DNA of 13,053 nucleotides. Origin: JAFEDN01 sp963697455 (lineage in GTDB: Bacteria; Pseudomonadota; Gammaproteobacteria; Coxiellales; Coxiellaceae). The stretch's first letter is position 1, and the number at the start of each line of letters is the position of its first letter. Positions 1-7,342 of the stretch are shown in pieces. The position numbers and the translations under genes are program-made. The notes under the pieces are model-generated. The model saw nothing but the letters and a program-made list of their open reading frames with translations, was not told the DNA's origin and did no database searches. The stretch covers positions 1-13,053 of the forward strand of contig CAVOOI010000038.1 of assembly GCA_963697455.1 (NCBI GenBank), given 5' to 3'.

Positions 1-33
1 TGAAAGCTATCTCCACTTTCGTTTGCCAGCACT

Positions 34-3000
34 TTGATACGGGTTTTTGTTATTAGTCCAGAAGATGATAAATACAACGATTATTTTTTAATAACTGATC
101 CAGGAAATCCGGATTTTTACATTTTAGTACGTATAGACAATGATCGCGCCTTTATCGCTCTGGATCAAGCTGGTAATGGCTGGTTCTCTGCAAGGACACT
201 GAATGTCAAAACCATTATTTTTTGTCTAAATCAAATGACTTTATCTTGGCAGGAGTTAGCAAAAAAGGATCCACGCTTGAAGGAGTTTTATCAACATTTG
301 CAAAGTCTAGTACCGAGAAAATGTTTTCAAGATATATTGCGTGAATTGTCTGATTTACATGATCAATGGTGTCTGTTGTTTTCAAAGCAAGAAGTTATCG
401 ATGCCGCGCAAAAAGGGTTGAAACAAGGTGACCTCTCTTTGCCGGTGATGATGGTATTGCCGGATTGTGAAAAAGCGTTGTTGGAACGATTATATTTGAT
501 TCAGCAAGCCTTGAGAAATCCAGAAGTCAGTGGAAAGTCTTTACTCGAACATGTCCAACCTGGTTTAGCTGAATATTATCAACATCTGTTTAAACCCACT
601 CTGACTCCGCTGAAACGGTTTGAAGCGGGGCCAGGTCTGCTTTATCAACGTGATCAAAAAGGTCATCTACGTACAACCTTATCGGGTGTACTTTCATTAT
701 CGCAGCAGTTGAATCTCAGTGTGATTTTGAAACTGAACAGTGATCCACGACGGCAAAAGACTTTGATTGCCGCATTGGTCGAACAAATCTGGCTGAAACT
801 GCAATATAGCGCTGCACAAGCTTTGGGCGGCACTGAAGTTTGGTATAAAGCAAAAATTCTTGGCATTCAACAAGGGTTACTTGCCACGGCGGGTATGGTG
901 CTGGATGGGAAGAAAACGGCTCTGACAGAATCTGAAGCTGTTCAACGACGTCAGGAAGCCCAATTACAGTTTCAAACCTTACTCATCAGTGATCGCACTA
1001 AGTTATTACGTGAGCTTGTCCATACCTTGGCGACTACTCATCCTCCCGAATCACGGCAAATAGCCGCTTTAACGATTTTAGAAGTGCTGACACAAACACC
1101 AGTGGACTGTCTACCATTAAGTGTTTTTCATAAAGAGTTGACTGATGATACGCTTATCAAAATATTACATAGTTCCGGCAACCAACTGTATTTTCTGAAT
1201 ATTAGCAATTGTACATTATTGACTGAGCGGATAATCCCTGTGATAGAAACGAAATGTCCGCAGTTGCGAACCTTACGTGCTTGCAATATGCGTTGGGAAA
1301 CCGTGATCGTACAAGGTTTACCGCACTTAAAACGTTTGGATTTAAGCCAAGCTCAGCAATTACGAACAGCCACGCTGATTGCACTTCCCCGATTAGAACG
1401 ATTGTTTTTAAATGATTGTCCACAACTGACTGCTTTAGCAGATAAACGTTTCAGTTTAACTCAACGACCGCCGATATCATTATCTCAGTTAAAACAAATC
1501 AATTTAACTGGTTGTATAAACCTAAGTGAAATTAAGTTAGTAGCTGAACAATTAGACGAAAGTAAATCCTATTTCGAAAACTGTAATTCACAAGGGATAG
1601 TTGATTGGCTTCAATGTATAGATGCAAAACAAAATAACTCACCATCTCCTTTACTTAGCCTGGCCAAGACTGCTTTGAGGCAAGAGACGAGATCATTAGA
1701 TCTTGCGAGTATCGAATTAGATACCAATAATATTGAATGGCTATGCCGTATGATACGAATGAATCTATCATTTAGAGAGCTTGTTTTACCTGAATTAGAT
1801 TACTCTCGAATGGTATGGGAAATTTCAAAAAATGATCAAAAATTACATAAAGATGACAAAAGATTAAGTCCAAAAAATGCTAACATAAATAAAAGTATTT
1901 CTAATTTAGAAAAAAAATCTTCACCTAATAGTTCTTCCCCCGCCGATTCAAAGTTTTGGTTTCCACCATTTGATGTTAAATCTTTAAATAGCCAAAATTC
2001 AAATAAAGATTTTGAATATTTTTTTAAGTTCGTATTAGTTGGTTATTGTGGTGTAGGTAAATCCTCCATCCTTCACCGATATGCAGATAATACAGATTAC
2101 GGTGGAATGATGACCATTGGGATTGATTTTAAGATAAAAGAAATCCAATTAGAGGAAAAAAATTGTAGATTGCAAATATGGGATACCGCAGGTCCAAATA
2201 GATTTCGATCGATTACAACCTCTTATTTTAGAGGTGCTCATGTGATTATTTTTTGTTGGGATGATAATTATGAGAACAGTAAAAGTGAGGTGGAAGACTA
2301 TCTCCACTATATCGAAGGTATGGCAAATAATGCTCATGAGTACCTAGTAAAAATATTGGCTCATACAAAATGTGATAGCGAAGAGTCTACAGAAGATTAT
2401 TGTGAACAAGTAAGAAAATATGCTCAAGAGAAAGGATTGGCTTATTTCAAATGTTCTGCTAAAAAAAATTTTGGTCTCGATGAAATGTTCGAATATGCGT
2501 GCCGTGAAATACTAAAAGTGCCGAGTATCATGCAAGAACGAATGAAAACAGAGCAGTTAAAAGAAAAATTAGGGACCGATATTAATCAATTCCGCTGGAT
2601 CGACTCTTCTGGACTACTCGGGAAATGTGATTACTCCTTTCAAATTTTACTATTAGGAAATTCAGGAACAGGTCAATCTGCTTTACTTAATCGTTTTTTT
2701 TACAATTCTTTTAATAAAATTGATAGGTATATGAATTCTAATTTTGAAACTAAAATAGTCGAAATTGATCAAAAAAAATGTGAATTAAGACTTTCGGTTA
2801 TGAACATTTTAGCTTTTTTGAGGTCTATTTTTTTTAGATCTACACGCTATTTAAAAGATAACGACTTATTCATTTTCTGTTGGGATGTGGGTAGCGGCTA
2901 TTACAGCAATGAAGAATATATTCTATTTGGGATTGAAGAAATTGAAAAATCTAATCTAGAGCATATCCCTATGATCATTGTTCAAACTGAATGTGACCTT

Positions 3001-4938
3001 TACGGTTCGGTTGACAATAAAAATTCTGGATTAACTTTTGCAAACAATATGAATATACCTTTTTTTAAATGTTCCGCTAAAAAAAATCAAGGAGTTGACG
3101 AATTATTTTTATATTCAACCAGCGAGCTTATCAAAAAAAACCTTGGAAACCCAATATCGAATTCTCCAGTAAAAATATGCAGGGAAAAAATATCAGACAT
3201 TAAGGAGCAAATATTTCCGAAAATTATATTAATTATACAAGCCTTGAGGTTCAATGATACTATCCAATTACTAAATTTAAAAAACTGCATAGGAAAGGAT
3301 ATCAGAGCTGAACTTTTAAAGGTTTTAAAAACCAATCATTCGTTAATTTCAATAAAATTTGATGGGCTTGATATAGACATTTTCTTCAAAGAAACAATTT
3401 ATAAATTATTAAAAAATAATGTTGAATTAGCCAAAAATAAAAAAAATCCAAAAGATATTAAACATAGCGAGGATTATAAAAAAGAAAAAATGGGAGAATT
3501 ACCTATTTGTTCCATTCAAAAAATTTTTCCCTTATCATCTGATATTTCTCCGCACTACGAGGAAAATTTATCGCCGATAACTGATGAATGTGGAGAAGAA
3601 AGCAAATCATCGACTGTATTCGAAGAATCAGATACCGAGTTAAAAGCTTCTACAGATAAATATCCTTTTTCGTTACTTTCAATCATTAATCCTTTGGCTG
3701 AAATGAAAACTTTGGATGCCAAGAACTTTTGCCATGCCGTAACTCGCTTGTCAGATATTCCAATAGATAGCCCCGTTCAACCTTATAAGCAATATCTCTG
3801 CCAACTCAGAGACCGTTTTATGCATTCAGACTCAACTGCAATGCGGGAAATAAATGAGTTTTTGCGATATTGGTGTTTGATTTCGCAATATCAACAGCGT
3901 TTAAATAATCCTGTTTCTGAAGATATTTTAGCACAAGAAATCATTCAGTCTCATCCGGCTTTAACCCAATATCATGATTTATTACTACAAACCTTGGAAT
4001 TTGGTATAAAAGCTGCAATGCTTGGAGTCACCGGACATTTTAAAACAACTGGCTTTGTGGATACATTAATCACTGGTACTGGAGCAGTTTTAGGCGCAAT
4101 ACCCATGGTTGGCAACACGCTGCAAGCTCCTGTTTCTGGCTTGGCCGTAGTTAACCAAATTAGAATGCTGCGAATAGATCATTGCATTAACCAATTATTT
4201 ATCGGTGCTCGTGATGTCGAAGAAAAAATAGGACAACTGGTCGTGCAAATGACTTTGTCGATTCGTGCGGAATTGCTGGAAAATAAACCTACTCCGGCCC
4301 GCCATGAAGCCTTAGTAAAAAACGGCGTCGCCAACTATTATCACCGTGCGAAAACTTTTTTTAATCAGCAAAAAGTTCAATGGGTCAATTGGCAATCGCT
4401 GAGCACGGCGCAAAAACGTGCGCTGTGGGACGCGGATTATTTATTAAGCCAAATGCCTAGTATGGCTAAGACATCTCGATATCGTGAAACTACTGCTTGC
4501 GTCAGCGCTTTTCTAGCTATTTTAATGCGCGATCCGGAATTTAAATTTAACTTTCAAATTATTAATAAATCACCACAATCCCAGACATCATCGACATCTG
4601 GTCAAAAGAGATATTCCGATTATAGTTCTAAGCGGCTAATTTACCTGCAAGAAATGAAAGCCACTGCTCAACAACCGCTAACAGAAAAAACGCACTGGCA
4701 AAATTTATTTGATTGCTTGGGAAGATTAGAAATAGCCAATCTTGAATGCTTATCTTGCCAAACAGCGGATCAATCACCGGAAACTGTATTGGCACAATGG
4801 TTTGATCAGCTTTTGCCGCCCGCTCCAACGGAGCCACGCCTGAGTGAATTGGTAGAAAGTGGCTATGCTTTATTATCCTCATCACCAACAATTACATCAT
4901 TTACTTCAAAATCAACCTCATCCCTTAAGCAGAATTAA
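34..4938 (+). CDS. Giant LRR protein with tandem Rab-like GTPase and pseudo-GTPase domains
   Basis: No single family is recognised over the full length. Order along the 1634 residues: a helical N-terminal region (1-360) with EYYQHL-like motifs; cysteine-type leucine-rich repeats of the F-box-LRR/AMN1 style (about 385-500); a polar linker (600-660); a Rab-like GTPase (about 660-828); a second degenerate GTPase (about 866-1038); a short LRR-like stretch (1065-1130); an acidic/Ser-rich linker (1130-1210); and a helical C-terminal region with a Gly-rich hydrophobic stretch (1341-1373) and a Ser/Thr-rich tail. The TTG start at 34 is weak: no Shine-Dalgarno is visible, and an in-frame TGA sits at 1-3, so the true N-terminus may be missing or lie in another frame. 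The middle is strikingly A+T-rich compared with the ends. Rab-like domains in bacteria are usually acquired from eukaryotes, so a secreted effector acting on host trafficking is a reasonable inference, not shown. A Roco (LRR-Roc-COR) protein is an alternative, but the switch regions read as Rab and no COR domain is apparent. Confidence 0.85.
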   Translation: MIRVFVISPEDDKYNDYFLITDPGNPDFYILVRIDNDRAFIALDQAGNGWFSARTLNVKTIIFCLNQMTLSWQELAKKDPRLKEFYQHLQSLVPRKCFQDILRELSDLHDQWCLLFSKQEVIDAAQKGLKQGDLSLPVMMVLPDCEKALLERLYLIQQALRNPEVSGKSLLEHVQPGLAEYYQHLFKPTLTPLKRFEAGPGLLYQRDQKGHLRTTLSGVLSLSQQLNLSVILKLNSDPRRQKTLIAALVEQIWLKLQYSAAQALGGTEVWYKAKILGIQQGLLATAGMVLDGKKTALTESEAVQRRQEAQLQFQTLLISDRTKLLRELVHTLATTHPPESRQIAALTILEVLTQTPVDCLPLSVFHKELTDDTLIKILHSSGNQLYFLNISNCTLLTERIIPVIETKCPQLRTLRACNMRWETVIVQGLPHLKRLDLSQAQQLRTATLIALPRLERLFLNDCPQLTALADKRFSLTQRPPISLSQLKQINLTGCINLSEIKLVAEQLDESKSYFENCNSQGIVDWLQCIDAKQNNSPSPLLSLAKTALRQETRSLDLASIELDTNNIEWLCRMIRMNLSFRELVLPELDYSRMVWEISKNDQKLHKDDKRLSPKNANINKSISNLEKKSSPNSSSPADSKFWFPPFDVKSLNSQNSNKDFEYFFKFVLVGYCGVGKSSILHRYADNTDYGGMMTIGIDFKIKEIQLEEKNCRLQIWDTAGPNRFRSITTSYFRGAHVIIFCWDDNYENSKSEVEDYLHYIEGMANNAHEYLVKILAHTKCDSEESTEDYCEQVRKYAQEKGLAYFKCSAKKNFGLDEMFEYACREILKVPSIMQERMKTEQLKEKLGTDINQFRWIDSSGLLGKCDYSFQILLLGNSGTGQSALLNRFFYNSFNKIDRYMNSNFETKIVEIDQKKCELRLSVMNILAFLRSIFFRSTRYLKDNDLFIFCWDVGSGYYSNEEYILFGIEEIEKSNLEHIPMIIVQTECDLYGSVDNKNSGLTFANNMNIPFFKCSAKKNQGVDELFLYSTSELIKKNLGNPISNSPVKICREKISDIKEQIFPKIILIIQALRFNDTIQLLNLKNCIGKDIRAELLKVLKTNHSLISIKFDGLDIDIFFKETIYKLLKNNVELAKNKKNPKDIKHSEDYKKEKMGELPICSIQKIFPLSSDISPHYEENLSPITDECGEESKSSTVFEESDTELKASTDKYPFSLLSIINPLAEMKTLDAKNFCHAVTRLSDIPIDSPVQPYKQYLCQLRDRFMHSDSTAMREINEFLRYWCLISQYQQRLNNPVSEDILAQEIIQSHPALTQYHDLLLQTLEFGIKAAMLGVTGHFKTTGFVDTLITGTGAVLGAIPMVGNTLQAPVSGLAVVNQIRMLRIDHCINQLFIGARDVEEKIGQLVVQMTLSIRAELLENKPTPARHEALVKNGVANYYHRAKTFFNQQKVQWVNWQSLSTAQKRALWDADYLLSQMPSMAKTSRYRETTACVSAFLAILMRDPEFKFNFQIINKSPQSQTSSTSGQKRYSDYSSKRLIYLQEMKATAQQPLTEKTHWQNLFDCLGRLEIANLECLSCQTADQSPETVLAQWFDQLLPPAPTEPRLSELVESGYALLSSSPTITSFTSKSTSSLKQN
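2014..2520 (+). other. Rab-like GTPase domain 1 (substituted catalytic Gln)
   Basis: Residues about 661-829 of the giant protein. G1/P-loop is GYCGVGKSS (G670-S678, Lys676). Switch I is TIGIDF (T694-F699). G3 is WDTAGPNRF (W716-F724), followed by FRSITTSYFRGAH, nearly the Rab1/Rab8 switch II and following helix. G4 is TKCD (778-781; canonical NKxD with Asn changed to Thr). G5 is CSAKK (807-811). The residue after DTAG is Pro721, where Rabs carry the catalytic Gln. Nucleotide and Mg binding residues look intact, so GTP binding is expected, but intrinsic hydrolysis is probably reduced (inference). There is no C-terminal prenylation cysteine because the domain is internal. Confidence 0.9.
2629..3144 (+). 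other. Rab-like pseudo-GTPase domain 2
   Basis: Residues about 866-1037. It aligns with domain 1 by eye at the hydrophobic strand and P-loop (LLLGNSGTGQSA, G875-S882), the FIFCWD strand, TECD (985-988) at G4 and CSAKKN (1013-1018) at G5. The key residues are lost: P-loop Lys is Gln881, and the expected IWDTAG reads VMNILA (922-927), removing the Mg-coordinating Asp and the G3 Gly. No TIG-type switch I is seen. GTP hydrolysis is very unlikely and binding is doubtful. The best reading is an intragenic duplication of domain 1 that became a scaffold or regulator. Confidence 0.8.
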
Positions 4939-4982
4939 AGTTTTTTGGGGAAGGAGAATGGAAGGAGTCTTTAACTCGCCTT

Positions 4983-5819
4983 TCATAAATAGGGAGGACT
5001 GCTGTTGACTGACCATTTGCCTTGGCCGTCGATAGCGAAAAACTGCCATAAATATTTCATTAAGGGGCGTAAAGTTTCTGCTAATTGCCAAGGCGGGTTC
5101 ACAATCAGTAATTGGCATCCCAGTAATCCTTGATTGCTGGGGTTGACTTCGGCGATCGTTAAATCCGCAATTAAATAATTTTTTATTTGATTATGGTGAA
5201 TGACTGCTTTTAAATCCCAGCGGCGCAATGCCGTTACTGGATACCAAATCACATAAATACCGTGTGCCCAGCGTTTTAAAGCCTTTGCAAGCATGAGTTG
5301 GATTTTTTCATTCTCGTCTTTTTGCTCAAAAGGCGGATCAATTAATACCACTCCTCGCCCTGCAGGCGGTGGCAAAATGGCAGGTAACAATTCATAGGCA
5401 TCCCGTTGATGGATAGCCACTGATTTTTTGTCAAAATTCTGTCTGAGACGCGAGTTGGTTTCAGGGTGGAATTCGTTAAGGATCATGGAATCTTGGGGGC
5501 GAAGCAGATGATATGCCAGCAACGGCGAACCAGGATAACTGGTCAGCTTATCTCCTGTTTGATATGCTTTTAAAGCTTGCAAATAAATCTGCAGAAAATC
5601 CGGATGTTCGCCGCCGATTAGCCGTTGTATTCCCGCAGCGGCTTCTCCGGTCTTTTCAGCCTCCAAAGAGGTTAAGTCGTAGAGCCCTTCACCGGCATGG
5701 GTGTCGATATAACAAAAAGGTGCGGGTTTTTTCCGTAAATAATCCAGAATAATAGTCAAAACGCCGTGCTTAACGACTTCAGTGAAATTACCCGCGTGAT
5801 AGCTATGACGATAGTTCAT
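4983..5819 (-). CDS. rlmJ: 23S rRNA (adenine-2030-N6)-methyltransferase RlmJ
   Basis: RlmJ uses S-adenosylmethionine to methylate N6 of A2030 in 23S rRNA in the cytoplasm. The 278-residue protein, about the family's length, opens with NYRHSYHAGNFTEVVKHGVL, matching the family signature YRHxxHAGNxxDVxKH. It continues with the SAM-site strand YIDTHAGEG (38-45), PGSPL (96-100) and the catalytic DPPF motif at 161-164 (LIDPPFE). WYPV and a closing NPPW also match the family. The ATG start is supported by the conserved N-terminus; a weak GGAA lies 9 bases upstream. It lies 46 bases downstream of the NlpC/P60 gene on the same strand and converges on the giant gene (44-base gap), with no strong terminator visible between them. 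Confidence 0.95.
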   Translation of the reverse strand: MNYRHSYHAGNFTEVVKHGVLTIILDYLRKKPAPFCYIDTHAGEGLYDLTSLEAEKTGEAAAGIQRLIGGEHPDFLQIYLQALKAYQTGDKLTSYPGSPLLAYHLLRPQDSMILNEFHPETNSRLRQNFDKKSVAIHQRDAYELLPAILPPPAGRGVVLIDPPFEQKDENEKIQLMLAKALKRWAHGIYVIWYPVTALRRWDLKAVIHHNQIKNYLIADLTIAEVNPSNQGLLGCQLLIVNPPWQLAETLRPLMKYLWQFFAIDGQGKWSVNSSPPYL

Positions 5820-5830
5820 AGTGTAAGGTT

Positions 5831-5846
5831 CCGCGGCAAGCCGCGG
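5831..5846 (-). promoter_or_regulatory. GC hairpin in front of rlmJ
   Basis: On the - strand CCGCGG-CTTG-CCGCGG forms a 6-bp GC stem with a 4-base loop, between the NlpC/P60 stop and the rlmJ ATG. It lacks a following T tract, so a Rho-independent terminator is not supported. Its 3' arm ends in the GG of the GGAA that would serve as rlmJ's ribosome binding site, so it could damp rlmJ translation or separate the two genes' expression (inference). Confidence 0.4.
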
Positions 5847-5865
5847 TGAATAAATTTTAAGTTAA

Positions 5866-7266
5866 TTATTTCCAAGCATTTTCTCTAATGGCAGACTCAT
5901 TCGTATAGGTATCCGGAGTCAATACGGACATGCTGTCAGCTATGTCTAATTCCGTTTTTGGAATGTTACTGAAGCCTTTGGTGAAATCTATGGGCACGAT
6001 AATAGTTTTGCTGATCACCGTCCGCCCGTTATGACCCCAAATATCAGCGGTGTGAGCCCCCCAAACTTCCTGCAAAATATAGACTTTATGATCCTGGGTT
6101 CCCACATAAAGAGCGATATGACCGGGAAAATGAACTATCGTAAAAAATGGAATTCCCTGTTGAGTAATGGTTTTTAGTTTGGTTTCTCGATCCATATCTG
6201 CTAAAGAGATTACTCTACCCATCCGCGCTTGCACTGAGGAGTTTCGCGGCAGCCAAATTCCAAAACTCGCCAATATATCCGCAGTAGTCGAAGAACAATC
6301 CCTCAATTCGTAGAGATTCCCCCAACCATATTGCTCACCTATAAAAGTTCGCGCCATTACCGCGATATTCTCCGCCGTAGCCGGTATCGGAAAATCTTGA
6401 ATATCCGCTTGATTGACCCGCACTGTCTGAATTTGCGCATTACCGTTACCATCTAAGAACGGCATCAATATTTGCACTTGCTGATCTGCTACGCCTACCT
6501 TAGGATAAAGAACCGCTTTGCGCAGGGCGGCAAAGGCTTGATTGCTGCTATTATAGATGGGCGCCCCATTGCGAATAGACACTATAAACGGATGTTTTCT
6601 CCATTCACTGATAAACTCCGGAGATACTACGCCAACATCTTGGGTGGGAACCCAACCGTAATAACTGGCAGTCGCAATTAAATACCACAACTGATCTTTG
6701 GAACGTTGTAATATACGCACCGGCTCGCCAGGAAAAATATAAGAAGCGATCCAATTATCGAATGGGTAACCCTCCCCAGCTAGTTTGGGGTCAAAATAAT
6801 TGGGCAACAAAGTAGGAAAAATTCTCACTTGCGTTACGTGAACAATAATTCCAGGCCGGTTGATTTGCGGAAAATCCATTAGATCAGCATTGTCCACTAT
6901 ATCTTTAAACTGATCAGCGGTAAAAGGTTGATAATTAAACTGCCATCCCAAATGCTGTGAATAAAAATCAATATCTTTAGTGACTTTGACTAATACTTGT
7001 TTGATGATGGGCGTGGCAATATTTATGTCTGCCCATGGCGAAAAATAAAGATTCAAAAACATTGCGGCTAACTGTGCCTGATCGGCTGGTGAAATATTCA
7101 GTAAGGGTTGGGCAATCGCCGCGTAATGCACTGGATCCTGACTGTATTGGCTAATTTTTTTGTTTAAGGTGACTGCGTTAAGAGATGAGATGCTCTCCAC
7201 CACCAACCCAAAGCTAAAACAATGACTGCCACTAATACGGTGATAAGCCATGCCATCCTTGTACAT
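5866..7266 (-). CDS. SH3b/NlpC-P60 cell-wall peptidase, 5' end frameshifted
   Basis: Members of this multi-domain family (N-terminal stabilising domain, two SH3b-type domains, C-terminal NlpC/P60 papain-like domain) cleave peptide cross-link stems of peptidoglycan. Here residues 40-135 form the helical N-terminal domain (FSPW at 75-78). SH3b domains follow at about 140-215 (YYGWVPTQDVG) and 220-285. The NlpC/P60 domain covers about 295-425, with catalytic Cys324 in LRDCSS and His383 in FPGHIALYVG; the third catalytic residue is not certain. The first 30 or so residues of this frame (MYKDGMAYHRISG onward) look nothing like a signal peptide and are probably not native: a proper secretion signal with a good ribosome binding site is encoded one frame away (start at 7271). 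A single-base change near 7164-7200 therefore seems to have split the gene. If real, the protein would lack export and be inactive; a sequencing error is the alternative. Confidence 0.85.
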   Translation of the reverse strand: MYKDGMAYHRISGSHCFSFGLVVESISSLNAVTLNKKISQYSQDPVHYAAIAQPLLNISPADQAQLAAMFLNLYFSPWADINIATPIIKQVLVKVTKDIDFYSQHLGWQFNYQPFTADQFKDIVDNADLMDFPQINRPGIIVHVTQVRIFPTLLPNYFDPKLAGEGYPFDNWIASYIFPGEPVRILQRSKDQLWYLIATASYYGWVPTQDVGVVSPEFISEWRKHPFIVSIRNGAPIYNSSNQAFAALRKAVLYPKVGVADQQVQILMPFLDGNGNAQIQTVRVNQADIQDFPIPATAENIAVMARTFIGEQYGWGNLYELRDCSSTTADILASFGIWLPRNSSVQARMGRVISLADMDRETKLKTITQQGIPFFTIVHFPGHIALYVGTQDHKVYILQEVWGAHTADIWGHNGRTVISKTIIVPIDFTKGFSNIPKTELDIADSMSVLTPDTYTNESAIRENAWK

Positions 7267-7271
7267 TTCAT
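7164..7271 (-). other. Displaced signal peptide of the NlpC/P60 gene
   Basis: Starting at ATG 7271, the frame adjacent to the peptidase ORF encodes 35 residues: a basic start (MKCTRM), a hydrophobic core (AWLITVLVAVIVLALG), then WWWRASHLLTQSP and a TAA at 7164-7166. This is a textbook signal peptide or membrane anchor with no lipobox Cys after the core. The sequence GAGAGGA at 7280-7286 lies 8 bases upstream, ideal for this start and too far from ATG 7266. Re-joining needs one added base (or two removed) before the TAA. The inferred ancestral start is therefore 7271. Confidence 0.75.
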
Positions 7272-7279
7272 TTCATTAA

Positions 7280-7286
7280 TCCTCTC
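7280..7286 (-). promoter_or_regulatory. Ribosome binding site deciding the NlpC/P60 start
   Basis: GAGAGGA on the - strand, 8 bases before ATG 7271 and 13 bases before ATG 7266. It favours the start that reads the signal peptide. Confidence 0.6.
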
Positions 7287-7329
7287 AAACTAAGATTGCT
7301 GCCACCTAGCTAAAATACGCGCAAACGAT

Positions 7330-7335
7330 TATAAT
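7330..7335 (+). promoter_or_regulatory. Putative -10 box of miaB
   Basis: A perfect TATAAT lies 7 bases before the miaB ATG at 7343, in the 71-base divergent region between the NlpC/P60 start and miaB. No good -35 element is seen at 16-18 bases upstream. If used, transcription would begin at or within a base or two of the ATG, giving a leaderless message; no Shine-Dalgarno is visible before this ATG. Confidence 0.4.
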
Positions 7336-7342
7336 TTCATTC

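Noticed and set aside
4939..4982. Terminator between the giant gene and rlmJ
   Set aside because: A T6 run (about 4942-4947) exists but the preceding stem would be only about 4 A/T pairs; not convincing.
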